A stretch of DNA of 64,000 nt from Silanimonas lenta DSM 16282 (GTDB taxonomy: Bacteria; Pseudomonadota; Gammaproteobacteria; Xanthomonadales; Xanthomonadaceae): the NCBI RefSeq assembly GCF_000429065.1, contig NZ_KE386844.1, positions 1 through 64,000 on the forward strand. The letters run 5' to 3'. The notes under the pieces are model-generated. The model saw nothing but the letters and a program-made list of their open reading frames with translations, did not search any database and was not told the origin of the DNA. The position numbers and the translations under genes were made by a program. Positions 8,001 to 14,932 of the stretch are shown piece by piece. Every line of letters starts with the position of its first letter. Position 1 is the stretch's first letter.

Positions 8001-8286
8001 CACTGCGACGAATACTCGGACTGGTGCTCCGCAGCACTTCGTGTTCCCCTTCCTCGCCCACGCGCTGGGCACCTTCGGCGGCGCGACCTTGGCCTGCGGG
8101 CTGGCGCCGCAGCGAAGTGCCGGGCCGGCCTGGGCGGTGGGCGTGCTGTTCCTGCTGGGCGGGATCGCAGCGGCGACAATGCTGCCAGCGCCCGCGTGGT
8201 TCCTCGCCATCGACCTGCTGCTGGCCTACCTGCCCGCGGCGTGGCTCGGGCTGCGCCTCGCCCGCCGGCTCCGGCCGGCGAGCTAA
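8000..8286 (+). pseudogene. C-terminal remnant of a small integral membrane protein
   Basis: About 95 codons encode a typical polytopic membrane segment: FVFPFLAHALGTFGG, AVGVLFLLGGIAAATMLP and AIDLLLAYLPAAWLGLRLA form three hydrophobic helices, ending RLRPAS. The reading frame has no credible start; upstream of about 8000 it runs into the antisense strand of the IS3 remnant. It resembles the C-terminal half of a conserved hypothetical membrane protein of roughly 130-150 residues that I know only as uncharacterised. The IS3 event probably removed the N-terminal half. The stop codon TAA lies inside the first repeat of the attC-like site that follows, a layout common in integron gene cassettes. 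Confidence 0.6.
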
Positions 8287-8339
8287 CACCTGAGTTAAGC
8301 CGCGCCGCGAAGCGGCGTCGGCTTGGACGAATGGCTAGC
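8282..8339. other. Integron attC-like recombination site
   Basis: A 58-bp imperfect palindrome with the nested layout of an attC site. Outer boxes GCTAAC (8282) and GCTAGC (8334) flank paired inner boxes AAGCCG (8297-8302) and CGGCTT (8319-8324), around a central CGCCGC-GAA-GCGGCG hairpin. The sequence is close, from memory, to the attC of aadA-type cassettes read in reverse. One outer box (GGCTAGC) departs from the usual GTT-containing core, so the site may be damaged or inactive. No integrase gene is visible in the window. Orientation is ambiguous: similarity suggests the minus strand, while the position of the preceding stop codon suggests plus. Confidence 0.65.
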
Positions 8340-8388
8340 GGCCAAGCCTTGCAGCTTTGCGAACCGGCGCTTTGCGATCAGATGCGTG

Positions 8389-8394
8389 GCTAGC
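8389..8394. repeat. Left target duplication of the IS481 element (GCTAGC)
   Basis: The six bases GCTAGC here and GCTAGA at 9415-9420 flank the IS481-family element and share the CTAG centre. This matches the NCTAGN target and 6-bp duplication known for IS481. Five of six positions agree. Confidence 0.7.
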
Positions 8395-9325
8395 TGTGGA
8401 GTTTCAACAGGTTGTTTTGCCCGAACGGCAAACGACTGATGGGTGGGCGACCGCCGAGTGCGCTGTGTGGGCGGTGACAGTTGTAGTGATGCAGCCAGTC
8501 CCGCAGCGCCTCGCGGCGCTGCTGCGACGTGGCATAGCTCGCGGCATACGCCCATTCGCGCAGGCAGGTCTGGATGAACCGCTCGGCCTTGCCATTGGTC
8601 TGCGGGGTGTACGGCCGGGTGCGCAGGTGGCGCACGCCCAGCCGCCGGCAGGCGGCCGCGAACGCCTTGGACTGGTAAGCCGACCCGTTGTCGGTCATCA
8701 CCCGCTGCACCTTGATGCCGCAGGCGCGGTAGTGCGCCACCACCTGTTCCAGGAACGCCACCGCGCTGTCCTGGCGCTCGTCCTCGGCCATCGTCACCAG
8801 CGACGTGCGCGAATGGTCGTCGATCGCGACGTGCGCGAACTCCCAGCCGATGCCACGGCTGCGGTGAGTGCGATGCCCGGTGACCCGATGCCCGGGCGCG
8901 CCAATCCGCCCCAGTTTCTTGGTATCGATGTGGACCAGCTCGACCGGCGCTTGGCGCTCGTAGCGCACCACCGGCGCCTGCGGCTCCAGCTCGCGCCAGC
9001 GACTCAGCCCGGCCCGGCGCAGCACGCGTGACACCGTCGCGACCGAAAGCCCGAGGGTCTGCGCGATCAGTCGCCCGCAACGGCGCTGCCGGCGCAGCGC
9101 TTCGATCTGCGCGCGCCGCTCGGCCCCGATCGCCCGTGGACTCGAGTGCGGCCGGCTGCTGCGGTCGTGCAGGCCTTCGCCGTCGCGAAAGCGGCGCCAC
9201 CACTTCCGGACCGTCGTTTCCGACAGGCCCATCGCCTGGGCGACTTCGGCCACGCGTTGTCCAGCCTGCAGGCGGCCGATCAGCACCTCTCGACCCTTCA
9301 CGGTCAGGCGCGCATTCTTGTGCAT
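8390..9325 (-). CDS. IS481-family transposase
   Basis: A 311-residue DDE transposase. An N-terminal helix-turn-helix of the winged type (residues 1-70: VAEVAQAMGLSETTVRKWWRR) precedes a second helix-turn-helix (IAQTLGLSVATVSRVLRR). The rve integrase core follows, with catalytic residues visible in HIDTKKL, VMTDNGSAY and NGKAERFIQT. The start at 9325 (MHKNARLTV) is the normal N-terminus for this family; an open frame 24 codons longer simply runs through the terminal repeat. The stop codon TAG is not in the element itself but comes from the CTAG target sequence at 8390-8393, so the gene is completed by insertion. It appears intact. Confidence 0.9.
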   Translation of the reverse strand: MHKNARLTVKGREVLIGRLQAGQRVAEVAQAMGLSETTVRKWWRRFRDGEGLHDRSSRPHSSPRAIGAERRAQIEALRRQRRCGRLIAQTLGLSVATVSRVLRRAGLSRWRELEPQAPVVRYERQAPVELVHIDTKKLGRIGAPGHRVTGHRTHRSRGIGWEFAHVAIDDHSRTSLVTMAEDERQDSAVAFLEQVVAHYRACGIKVQRVMTDNGSAYQSKAFAAACRRLGVRHLRTRPYTPQTNGKAERFIQTCLREWAYAASYATSQQRREALRDWLHHYNCHRPHSALGGRPPISRLPFGQNNLLKLHS

Positions 9326-9414
9326 GGTTGTTCCCCTCGCGGATGGAAGCTGGGTGTTTGGCGACATCAGCTTCGCCCTCCGGCCAGAGGGGAACAACCT
9401 CTTGAAACATCACA
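8395..9414 (-). mobile_element. IS481-family insertion sequence, complete, 1020 bp
   Basis: The ends are imperfect inverted repeats: TGTGGAGTTTCAACAGGTTG reads inward from 8395, and TGTGATGTTTCAAGAGGTTG reads inward from 9414 on the other strand, with three mismatches over 20. The element contains one transposase gene that spans nearly its full length, and CTAG-centred target duplications flank it. All features expected of a mobile copy are present. It sits between the attC-like site and the EamA transporter gene, 48 bases upstream of the latter. Confidence 0.85.
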
Positions 9415-9420
9415 GCTAGA
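9415..9420. repeat. Right target duplication of the IS481 element (GCTAGA)
   Basis: Partner of 8389-8394; see that entry for the comparison. Confidence 0.7.
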
Positions 9421-9462
9421 CGGCAAGGCAACCGTCTTCCGATACCTCACCCCGGAGGCCGC

Positions 9463-9894
9463 ATGGAAAAGTGGGTTGGCTATGCCATCGTCTCGATGCT
9501 CTTCGCGGGTTTCACCTCGGTCATCGCCAAGATGGGCCTGCAGGGCATCTCGGGCGAACTGGGCCTCGCGGTGCGCACCGTCTTCGTCGCCGTGTTCGTG
9601 CTCGGCTTCGCCGCGGTCTTCGTGGAGACGAAGGAACTCGGCGCCCTCGATGCCCGCAACCTGTTCTGGCTCGGCGCCTCGGGGGTGACCACGGCGGTGT
9701 CCTGGGTCTTCTACTACAAGGCGCTGAAGGACGGCGAGGTCTCGACCGTGGCGCTGATCGACAAGGGCAGCTTCATCGTCGCCGTGCTGCTGGCCTGGCT
9801 GCTGCTCAAGGAGCAGATCACGCCGCGGGTGCTGCTCGGCTGCCTTTTGATCGGTGCCGGGCTCTTCGTCGTCGCCCACCGGCCCTCGGGCTGA
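9463..9894 (+). CDS. EamA/DMT-family transporter, single-domain
   Basis: A 143-residue protein with four to five predicted membrane helices over its whole length. The pattern is that of one EamA unit: GYAIVSMLFAGFTSVIAKMGL at the start, then the VSWVFYYKALKDGEVSTVALIDKGSF segment and a closing LLGCLLIGAGLFVVA helix. Members of the drug/metabolite transporter superfamily with a single EamA unit work as dimers; the substrate cannot be told from sequence. The ribosome site is GGAGG seven bases upstream of ATG. Its upstream region was cut by the IS481 insertion 48 bases away, so the natural promoter may be gone and expression may depend on the IS end. It converges on ctpA with a 10-bp gap. Confidence 0.85.
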   Translation: MEKWVGYAIVSMLFAGFTSVIAKMGLQGISGELGLAVRTVFVAVFVLGFAAVFVETKELGALDARNLFWLGASGVTTAVSWVFYYKALKDGEVSTVALIDKGSFIVAVLLAWLLLKEQITPRVLLGCLLIGAGLFVVAHRPSG

Positions 9895-9904
9895 AAACGC
9901 CGCC

Positions 9905-11218
9905 TCAGCCCGCACCGCCGGGGCGCCGGGCCGTGGCCTGCCGGCTGGCGGCGGCCTGCTTCACCCGGCGCAGGGCCTCGGCCACCGCCGACTCGCCTTC
10001 GATGATGGTGCCGGTGGCATAGCCGTCGGCCACCTCGCCCTCGCCCTGCAGGTGGCTCGGCAGGTCCTGCTCGCGCAGGCCGCGCACTGGGGTGCCGGGC
10101 AGACGCACGTCGGGGGCGATGCCCACGGCCTGGATGGAACGTCCGGCAGGGGTGTAGTAGCGGGCGGTGGTGAGCTTCACCGCATCGCCATTGCCGAGGT
10201 CGACCACGGTCTGTACCGAGCCCTTGCCGAAGCTGCGGGCGCCGAGCAGCAGGGCGCGGCGCTGGTCGCGCAGGGCGCCGGCCACCACTTCCGCCGAGCT
10301 TGCCGTGCCGACGTCGAGCAGCACGGCCATCGGGGCGCCGCCGAGCAGGTCGCCGGGAGTGGCGCGGTAGAGGGTGTTGGCCACCGGGGTGCGGCCGCGG
10401 GTGCTGACGATGGGGCCTTCCTCGAGGAAGAGGTCGGCGGTGGCCACGGCGGTGGTGAGCAGGCCGCCGGGGTTGTTGCGCAGGTCGAGCACCAGGCCGG
10501 CGAGCGGGCCGCCGGACTCGCGGGCGAGGCGCTCGACGGCGCGGCGCGTCTCGTCGGCGGTATCTCCCTCGAAGTAGCGGATGCGAAGGTAGCCGTAGCC
10601 GGGTTCGAGCAGGCGGGCATCCACGCTGCCGGCGGCGATGCGCCGCCGCACCAGGGTGTAGTCGCGGGGCTGGGCCTCGCCGGGGCGCAGCACCGAGAGC
10701 CGCACGCTGGTGCCGGCGGTGCCGCGCAGGGCCTGGGCCGGCGCCTCGTCGCGGCGGCTGCCCACCGGGCGGCCGTCGATGGCCACGATGACATCGCCGG
10801 TGCGCAGGCCGGCCTGCTGCGCCGGGCCACCCTCGATGGCGCCCACCACGCGCAGGCTGCGGTCGGGCCGCACGTCCACCTCGACGCCGATGCCGTCGTA
10901 CACGCCCTCGATCTCCTCGCGCAGGGCCCCGGCGCTGGTGGCAGGCAGGTAGGCGCTGTGCGGGTCGAGATCGGCGAGCAGGGCGCGGATCGCCGAGCGC
11001 ATCAGCCGGGCATCGTCGATCGGATCGACATAGCCCTGCTGGATGGTGCGGAACACCTCGACGAAGCGGCGGATCTCCTCCAGCGGCACGGCCGGCGAGT
11101 CCGGCACGGCAAGCGGCGGCTCGGGATTGACCGGCGGCGTGGCGGCCACGGGCAAAGCCGCCGCGAGGCCGGCGGCGGCGATCAGGAGCGGGAGATGGGC
11201 GAGGGGGGAGAGGCGCAT
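9905..11218 (-). CDS. ctpA: S41-family carboxyl-terminal processing peptidase
   Basis: A 437-residue exported serine protease that cleaves envelope proteins near their C-termini. After a signal peptide (residues 1-27) come the N-terminal helical part, a PDZ domain with GGPAQQAGLRTGDVIVAIDG at about 130-190, and the S41 core. The catalytic serine is in GTASSAEV and the lysine in SFGKGSVQT. The start MRLSPLAHL is preferred because the signal peptide begins there; an upstream ATG would add 30 residues of non-signal sequence. It is the last gene of gpmI-envC-ctpA, a conserved gammaproteobacterial order that links it to peptidoglycan and division. The C-terminal tail after about residue 370 is low-complexity and likely flexible. 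Confidence 0.9.
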   Translation of the reverse strand: MRLSPLAHLPLLIAAAGLAAALPVAATPPVNPEPPLAVPDSPAVPLEEIRRFVEVFRTIQQGYVDPIDDARLMRSAIRALLADLDPHSAYLPATSAGALREEIEGVYDGIGVEVDVRPDRSLRVVGAIEGGPAQQAGLRTGDVIVAIDGRPVGSRRDEAPAQALRGTAGTSVRLSVLRPGEAQPRDYTLVRRRIAAGSVDARLLEPGYGYLRIRYFEGDTADETRRAVERLARESGGPLAGLVLDLRNNPGGLLTTAVATADLFLEEGPIVSTRGRTPVANTLYRATPGDLLGGAPMAVLLDVGTASSAEVVAGALRDQRRALLLGARSFGKGSVQTVVDLGNGDAVKLTTARYYTPAGRSIQAVGIAPDVRLPGTPVRGLREQDLPSHLQGEGEVADGYATGTIIEGESAVAEALRRVKQAAASRQATARRPGGAG

Positions 11219-11298
11219 GGCGGGCCCGGTTGGACGGGCCATTATCCCGCCGTCGCGGGCCGCGGTGTGCAGGCCGCGTCTCGCCGCGGGGCTGCCGT

Positions 11299-12471
11299 TC
11301 AGCGCCACCAGCCGCGCGGATCGACGGGCCTGCCGTCGCGGCGCAGCTCGAAGTAGAGCGAAGGCTCGCCCTGCCCGCCCGAGCTGCCGGCGCGGGCCAG
11401 CACCTCGCCCTGCTGCACCCAGTCGCCCACTCCGCGCACCAGGGCGTCGTTGTTGGCATACAGGCTCATCCAGCCGCCGCCGTGGTCGAGGATCAGCAGC
11501 AGGCCGTAGCCGCGCAGCCAGTCGGCATAGGCCACCCGGCCCGGGGCCACGGCACGTACCGGGCTGCCGCGCGGCACGGAAAAGCGCAGGCCCTCGCTGG
11601 CCTGGCCGCCGGGTTGCGGGCTGCCGAAGCGCTGGAGCACGCGGGCGCCGGCCACCGGCAGTGGCAACTGCCCGCGACGGGTGGCGAAGGGACGGTCGTC
11701 GCCGAGCTGCCTGGGGATGTCGGACAGGGCATCGCGCAGTTCGGCGAGCAGGGCCTCGACGGCGCGCTGGTCGCGGCCCAGGGCGGCCAGCCGTGCCTCG
11801 CCATCGCGGAAACGGGCCTCGAGCCCGGCCAGGGTGGCGCGCCGGGCATCGCGCTCGGCGGCGAGGGCCCGGCTGGCCTCGGCAGCAGCGGCGGCGGCGG
11901 CCGCTGCCTCGGCGCGGCGCTCGCGCACCTCGGCCGCCAGCAGGGCCAGGGCCTCCATCTCGGCGAGCAGGGCGCGCACCCGGCGCTCGCGGTCGGCCTG
12001 CACGTAGCGGTGGTAGGCCAGCGCGCGCACCATCGCCCCCACCTGGTCCTGGGCCAGCAGCAGCTTGAGCTGCTCGTGCCGGCCGGCGGCATAGGCCGCC
12101 CGCACCAGGCGGGCCAGTGCCTCGCGCTGGGTGGCGAGCGACGCGGCCACGGCGGCCTGCTCGGCTTCCTTGGCCGCCAGCTCGGCCTCCCGGGCCCGCT
12201 GCTCGGCCTCGGCCGCGGCGAGCGCGGCATCGGCGCGGGCCACGGCGGTGTCGGCCTCGCGCAGGGCGGCCAAGGCTTCGCTGCGCTCGGCTTCGGCGCG
12301 GCGCTGCTCGGCAGCCAGGGCCACGACACGGCGCTTCAGTTCGGCGAGCTGGCGCTCCAGCTCCGCCTCGCGGGCGGCACGGGCCGGATCGGCCGGCTGG
12401 GCGAAGGCCGGGGCGGCAAGCAGCGCCGCCAGCAGGGCCAGTCCCGCCGCCAGCCGCGAGGCCCCCGCCAT
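11299..12471 (-). CDS. envC: Murein hydrolase activator EnvC-like protein
   Basis: A 390-residue exported protein. It has a signal peptide (residues 1-24), then a long alanine/glutamate/arginine-rich coiled coil (about 30-245), then a C-terminal LytM (M23) domain. The LytM active site is degenerate: the zinc histidines are replaced in EGLRF, LYANND and LYFELR. This fits EnvC, which does not cut peptidoglycan itself but switches on periplasmic amidases at the division septum while the coiled coil binds FtsEX. The start ATG overlaps the gpmI stop codon by one base (TGATG), indicating translational coupling. The ctpA gene follows 80 bases downstream. Confidence 0.9.
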   Translation of the reverse strand: MAGASRLAAGLALLAALLAAPAFAQPADPARAAREAELERQLAELKRRVVALAAEQRRAEAERSEALAALREADTAVARADAALAAAEAEQRAREAELAAKEAEQAAVAASLATQREALARLVRAAYAAGRHEQLKLLLAQDQVGAMVRALAYHRYVQADRERRVRALLAEMEALALLAAEVRERRAEAAAAAAAAAEASRALAAERDARRATLAGLEARFRDGEARLAALGRDQRAVEALLAELRDALSDIPRQLGDDRPFATRRGQLPLPVAGARVLQRFGSPQPGGQASEGLRFSVPRGSPVRAVAPGRVAYADWLRGYGLLLILDHGGGWMSLYANNDALVRGVGDWVQQGEVLARAGSSGGQGEPSLYFELRRDGRPVDPRGWWR

Positions 12472-14006
12472 CAGGCAGGCAGCAGCAGGCTCTGGCCGCT
12501 CATCGCCGCTGGCTTCGGCAGGCCGAGCAGCTCGAGCACGGTGGGCGCGATGTCGCGCAGGGCGCCACCATCGCGCAGGCGCCGGCCGGGGCCGCCGAGG
12601 TAGACGAAAGGCACCGGGCCCACGGTGTGCGCGGTATGCGGCTGGCCGGTCTCCGGGTCGCGCATCAGCTCGAGGTTGCCATGGTCGGCGGTGACCAGCA
12701 TGGCCCCGCCCACCGCCTCGATCGCCTCGCGCAGCCGGCCCAGGGCGGCATCCACCGCCTCGGCGGCCTTGATCGCCGCAACGAGGTCGCCGGTATGGCC
12801 CACCATGTCCGGGTTGGCGATGTTGCAGGCGATGAAGGCATAGCCGCCATGCCGGATCGCCTCGACGAGACGGTCGGTCACTTCCGGGCAGCTCATCTCC
12901 GGCTTCAAGTCGTAGGTGGCCACCTTCGGCGAGGGCACCAGGATGCGCGTCTCGCCGGGATATTCCTGCTCGCGCCCGCCGCTGAAGAAGAAGGTGACGT
13001 GGGCGTACTTCTCGGTCTCGGCGATGCGCAGCTGGGTAAGCCCCGCGGCAGACACCACCTCGCCCAGGGTGTCGCGCAGGTCCTCGGGCGGGAAGGCCAC
13101 CCCGGCCGGCAGGCCGGCGGCGTACTCGGCCATGCCGACGAAGCGCGAAAGCGCGATCGGCCGCGGACGGGCGAAGCCCTCGAAGCCGGGCACGGTGAAG
13201 GCGGTGGTGAGCTGGCGGGCGCGGTCGGCGCGGAAGTTGAAGAACACCACGGCATCGCCATCGCGCATCGGCTGGGCGCCCTCGATGACCGTGGGCTTCA
13301 CGAACTCGTCGCTCTCGCCGCGGGCGTAGGCCGCCTCGAGGGCCGCGAGGCCGTCGGCCGCCGCGAACGGGGCATGGGCATCGGTGATGGCGCGGTAGGC
13401 GGCCTCGATCCGCTCCCAGCGCTGGTCGCGGTCCATGGCGTAGTAGCGGCCGCAGACGCTGGCGAGCCGGGCATTGCCTGCCCTGGCGCAGGCCTCCGCC
13501 AGGGCCCGCAGCGAGGGGGCGGCCGACTTCGGCGGCATGTCGCGGCCGTCGAGGAAGGCATGCACCGCCACCCGCGGCAGGCCCTCGCGCCGTGCCAGCT
13601 CGATCAGGGCGAACAGGTGCGCCTCGTGCGAATGCACGCCGCCCGGCGAGAGCAGGCCCATCAGGTGCAGGGTGCCGCCGGCCTCGCGGGCGGCATGGCA
13701 GGCGGCCAGGAACTCGGCATTGGTGAAGAAGCTGCCATCCTCGATGGCGGCATCCACCCGGGTCAGGTCCTGGTAGACGATGCGGCCGGCGCCGATGTTC
13801 ATGTGCCCGACCTCGGAATTGCCCATCTGCCCGTCCGGCAGGCCGACATGGCGGCCCTCGGTGTGGACGAGGGTATGCGGGCAGTCGGCCAGCAGGCGCC
13901 GCCAGTGCGGCAGCTCGGCAAGGGCGATGGCATTGTCCGCCGGGTCCTCGCGATGGCCCCAGCCATCGAGGATGAGCAGCAGGACGGGTTTGGGCGGCAC
14001 GGCCAT
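12471..14006 (-). CDS. gpmI: 2,3-bisphosphoglycerate-independent phosphoglycerate mutase
   Basis: A 511-residue cytosolic metalloenzyme, the usual family length, that interconverts 3- and 2-phosphoglycerate in glycolysis and gluconeogenesis using two manganese ions. LLILDGWGHRED at the N-terminus gives the first metal ligand. GNSEVGHMNIGAGR carries the phosphorylated serine, and TADHGNLELM holds the C-terminal metal site. It heads an operon with envC and ctpA, an arrangement shared with many gammaproteobacteria. It is divergent from the beta-helix-like gene at 14100 across 93 bases, where a shared promoter region must lie. Confidence 0.95.
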   Translation of the reverse strand: MAVPPKPVLLLILDGWGHREDPADNAIALAELPHWRRLLADCPHTLVHTEGRHVGLPDGQMGNSEVGHMNIGAGRIVYQDLTRVDAAIEDGSFFTNAEFLAACHAAREAGGTLHLMGLLSPGGVHSHEAHLFALIELARREGLPRVAVHAFLDGRDMPPKSAAPSLRALAEACARAGNARLASVCGRYYAMDRDQRWERIEAAYRAITDAHAPFAAADGLAALEAAYARGESDEFVKPTVIEGAQPMRDGDAVVFFNFRADRARQLTTAFTVPGFEGFARPRPIALSRFVGMAEYAAGLPAGVAFPPEDLRDTLGEVVSAAGLTQLRIAETEKYAHVTFFFSGGREQEYPGETRILVPSPKVATYDLKPEMSCPEVTDRLVEAIRHGGYAFIACNIANPDMVGHTGDLVAAIKAAEAVDAALGRLREAIEAVGGAMLVTADHGNLELMRDPETGQPHTAHTVGPVPFVYLGGPGRRLRDGGALRDIAPTVLELLGLPKPAAMSGQSLLLPA

Positions 14007-14099
14007 GACGGAGGCACCAGTGACGAACGGGAGACGACAAGTCTAGCGGCCGGGGCGCAGGATGGTGCCCGACGCCACCCGAATGCCCGGAGCACCGCC

Positions 14100-14855
14100 A
14101 TGCCTGCCCCGTCCCGTCGCCCGCATCCACGCTCCCGCCGCAGCCTGCGCCTCGCCCCGACGCTCGGCCTCCTGCTGGCCGCCGGCCTCGCCCTGGCCGA
14201 GGCCCCGCGCAACGAATCGAAGGTCTTCGGCGCCCTCAATGCCGAGGCCGGGGTGGAATACGGCAGCCTGTCCACCGTGAACGGCGGCATCACCGTGCAG
14301 GCCGGGGCGCGGGTGCGCGGCGCCGAGACGGTGAATGGCGGCATCAGCCTCGGCGAGGGCGCCGAGGTGGGCAAGGCCGAGACGGTGAACGGCGGCATCA
14401 CCCTGGCCAACCGCGTGCGCCTCGGCCAGGCCGAGACGGTGAACGGCGGCATCCGCATCGGCGAGGCCTGCGAGATCGACGGCTCGGTGGAGACGGTGAA
14501 CGGCGGCATCCGCATCGGCCAGGGCAGCCGCGTGGGCCGCAACGCCGACACGGTGAACGGCGCCATCACCCTCGAGGGCGCGGTGGTGCGCGGCCGGGTG
14601 CGCACGGTGAACGGCGACATCCTGCTCGACAAGGGCGCCGAGGCCGGCTCGATCCAGGTCGAGAAGCCGAACCGCGGCTGGTGGAACTGGGGCACCGAGA
14701 CCCTGCCGCGGGTGGTGATCGGCCGCGACGCCAGGGTGCACGGGCCGATGGTGTTCGAACGCGAGGTGCGCCTGTTCGTGCATGCCAGCGCCCGCATCGG
14801 CGAGGTGCAGGGCGCCACGCCGGTGCGCTACGAAGGCGACGAAGCGCCGCTCTGA
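14100..14855 (+). CDS. Secreted TVNGGI-repeat protein, probable left-handed beta-helix
   Basis: A 251-residue product with an arginine-rich N-terminus and a signal peptide ending near ALAEA (residue 37). Residues about 56-180 consist of seven tandem repeats of 18-19 residues, each starting TVNGGI or a close variant (TVNGAI, TVNGDI), with small and charged residues between. A period of 18 equals three six-residue rungs, the hallmark of a left-handed parallel beta-helix. The remaining 70 residues are a cap region with a WWNWG motif. I do not recognise a named family; polymer-forming adhesin or bactofilin-like folds are the closest structural analogy. Location is likely periplasmic or outer membrane. 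It precedes the M28 peptidase gene by 77 bases. Confidence 0.8.
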   Translation: MPAPSRRPHPRSRRSLRLAPTLGLLLAAGLALAEAPRNESKVFGALNAEAGVEYGSLSTVNGGITVQAGARVRGAETVNGGISLGEGAEVGKAETVNGGITLANRVRLGQAETVNGGIRIGEACEIDGSVETVNGGIRIGQGSRVGRNADTVNGAITLEGAVVRGRVRTVNGDILLDKGAEAGSIQVEKPNRGWWNWGTETLPRVVIGRDARVHGPMVFEREVRLFVHASARIGEVQGATPVRYEGDEAPL

Positions 14856-14896
14856 TCCATGCGGCGCTGCGGCAGGGCAAGCGCCGCCGCGGCGCC

Positions 14897-14902
14897 TACA
14901 AT
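14897..14902 (+). promoter_or_regulatory. Possible -10 box (TACAAT) for the M28 peptidase gene
   Basis: TACAAT lies 30 bases before the ATG at 14933, just after a GC-rich hairpin-forming stretch. It is one mismatch from the sigma-70 consensus and stands out in this GC-rich spacer. No convincing -35 is seen. Confidence 0.4.
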
Positions 14903-14932
14903 CGGGCCACGTTCCCTGAAGGATGGCCCGAG

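Noticed and set aside
8295..9431. 378-codon frame overlapping the IS481 transposase
   Set aside because: It is a different frame on the same strand and lacks transposase motifs, while the 311-residue frame has them all.
11299..14130. A fused 943-residue GpmI-EnvC protein
   Set aside because: The EnvC frame is open upstream, but the GpmI residues are in another frame; the TGATG overlap marks two separate genes.
14270..14650. Possible CRISPR array from the regular 54-bp spacing
   Set aside because: The repeats are in-frame codons of a TVNGGI protein repeat and there is no unique-spacer structure or cas gene.
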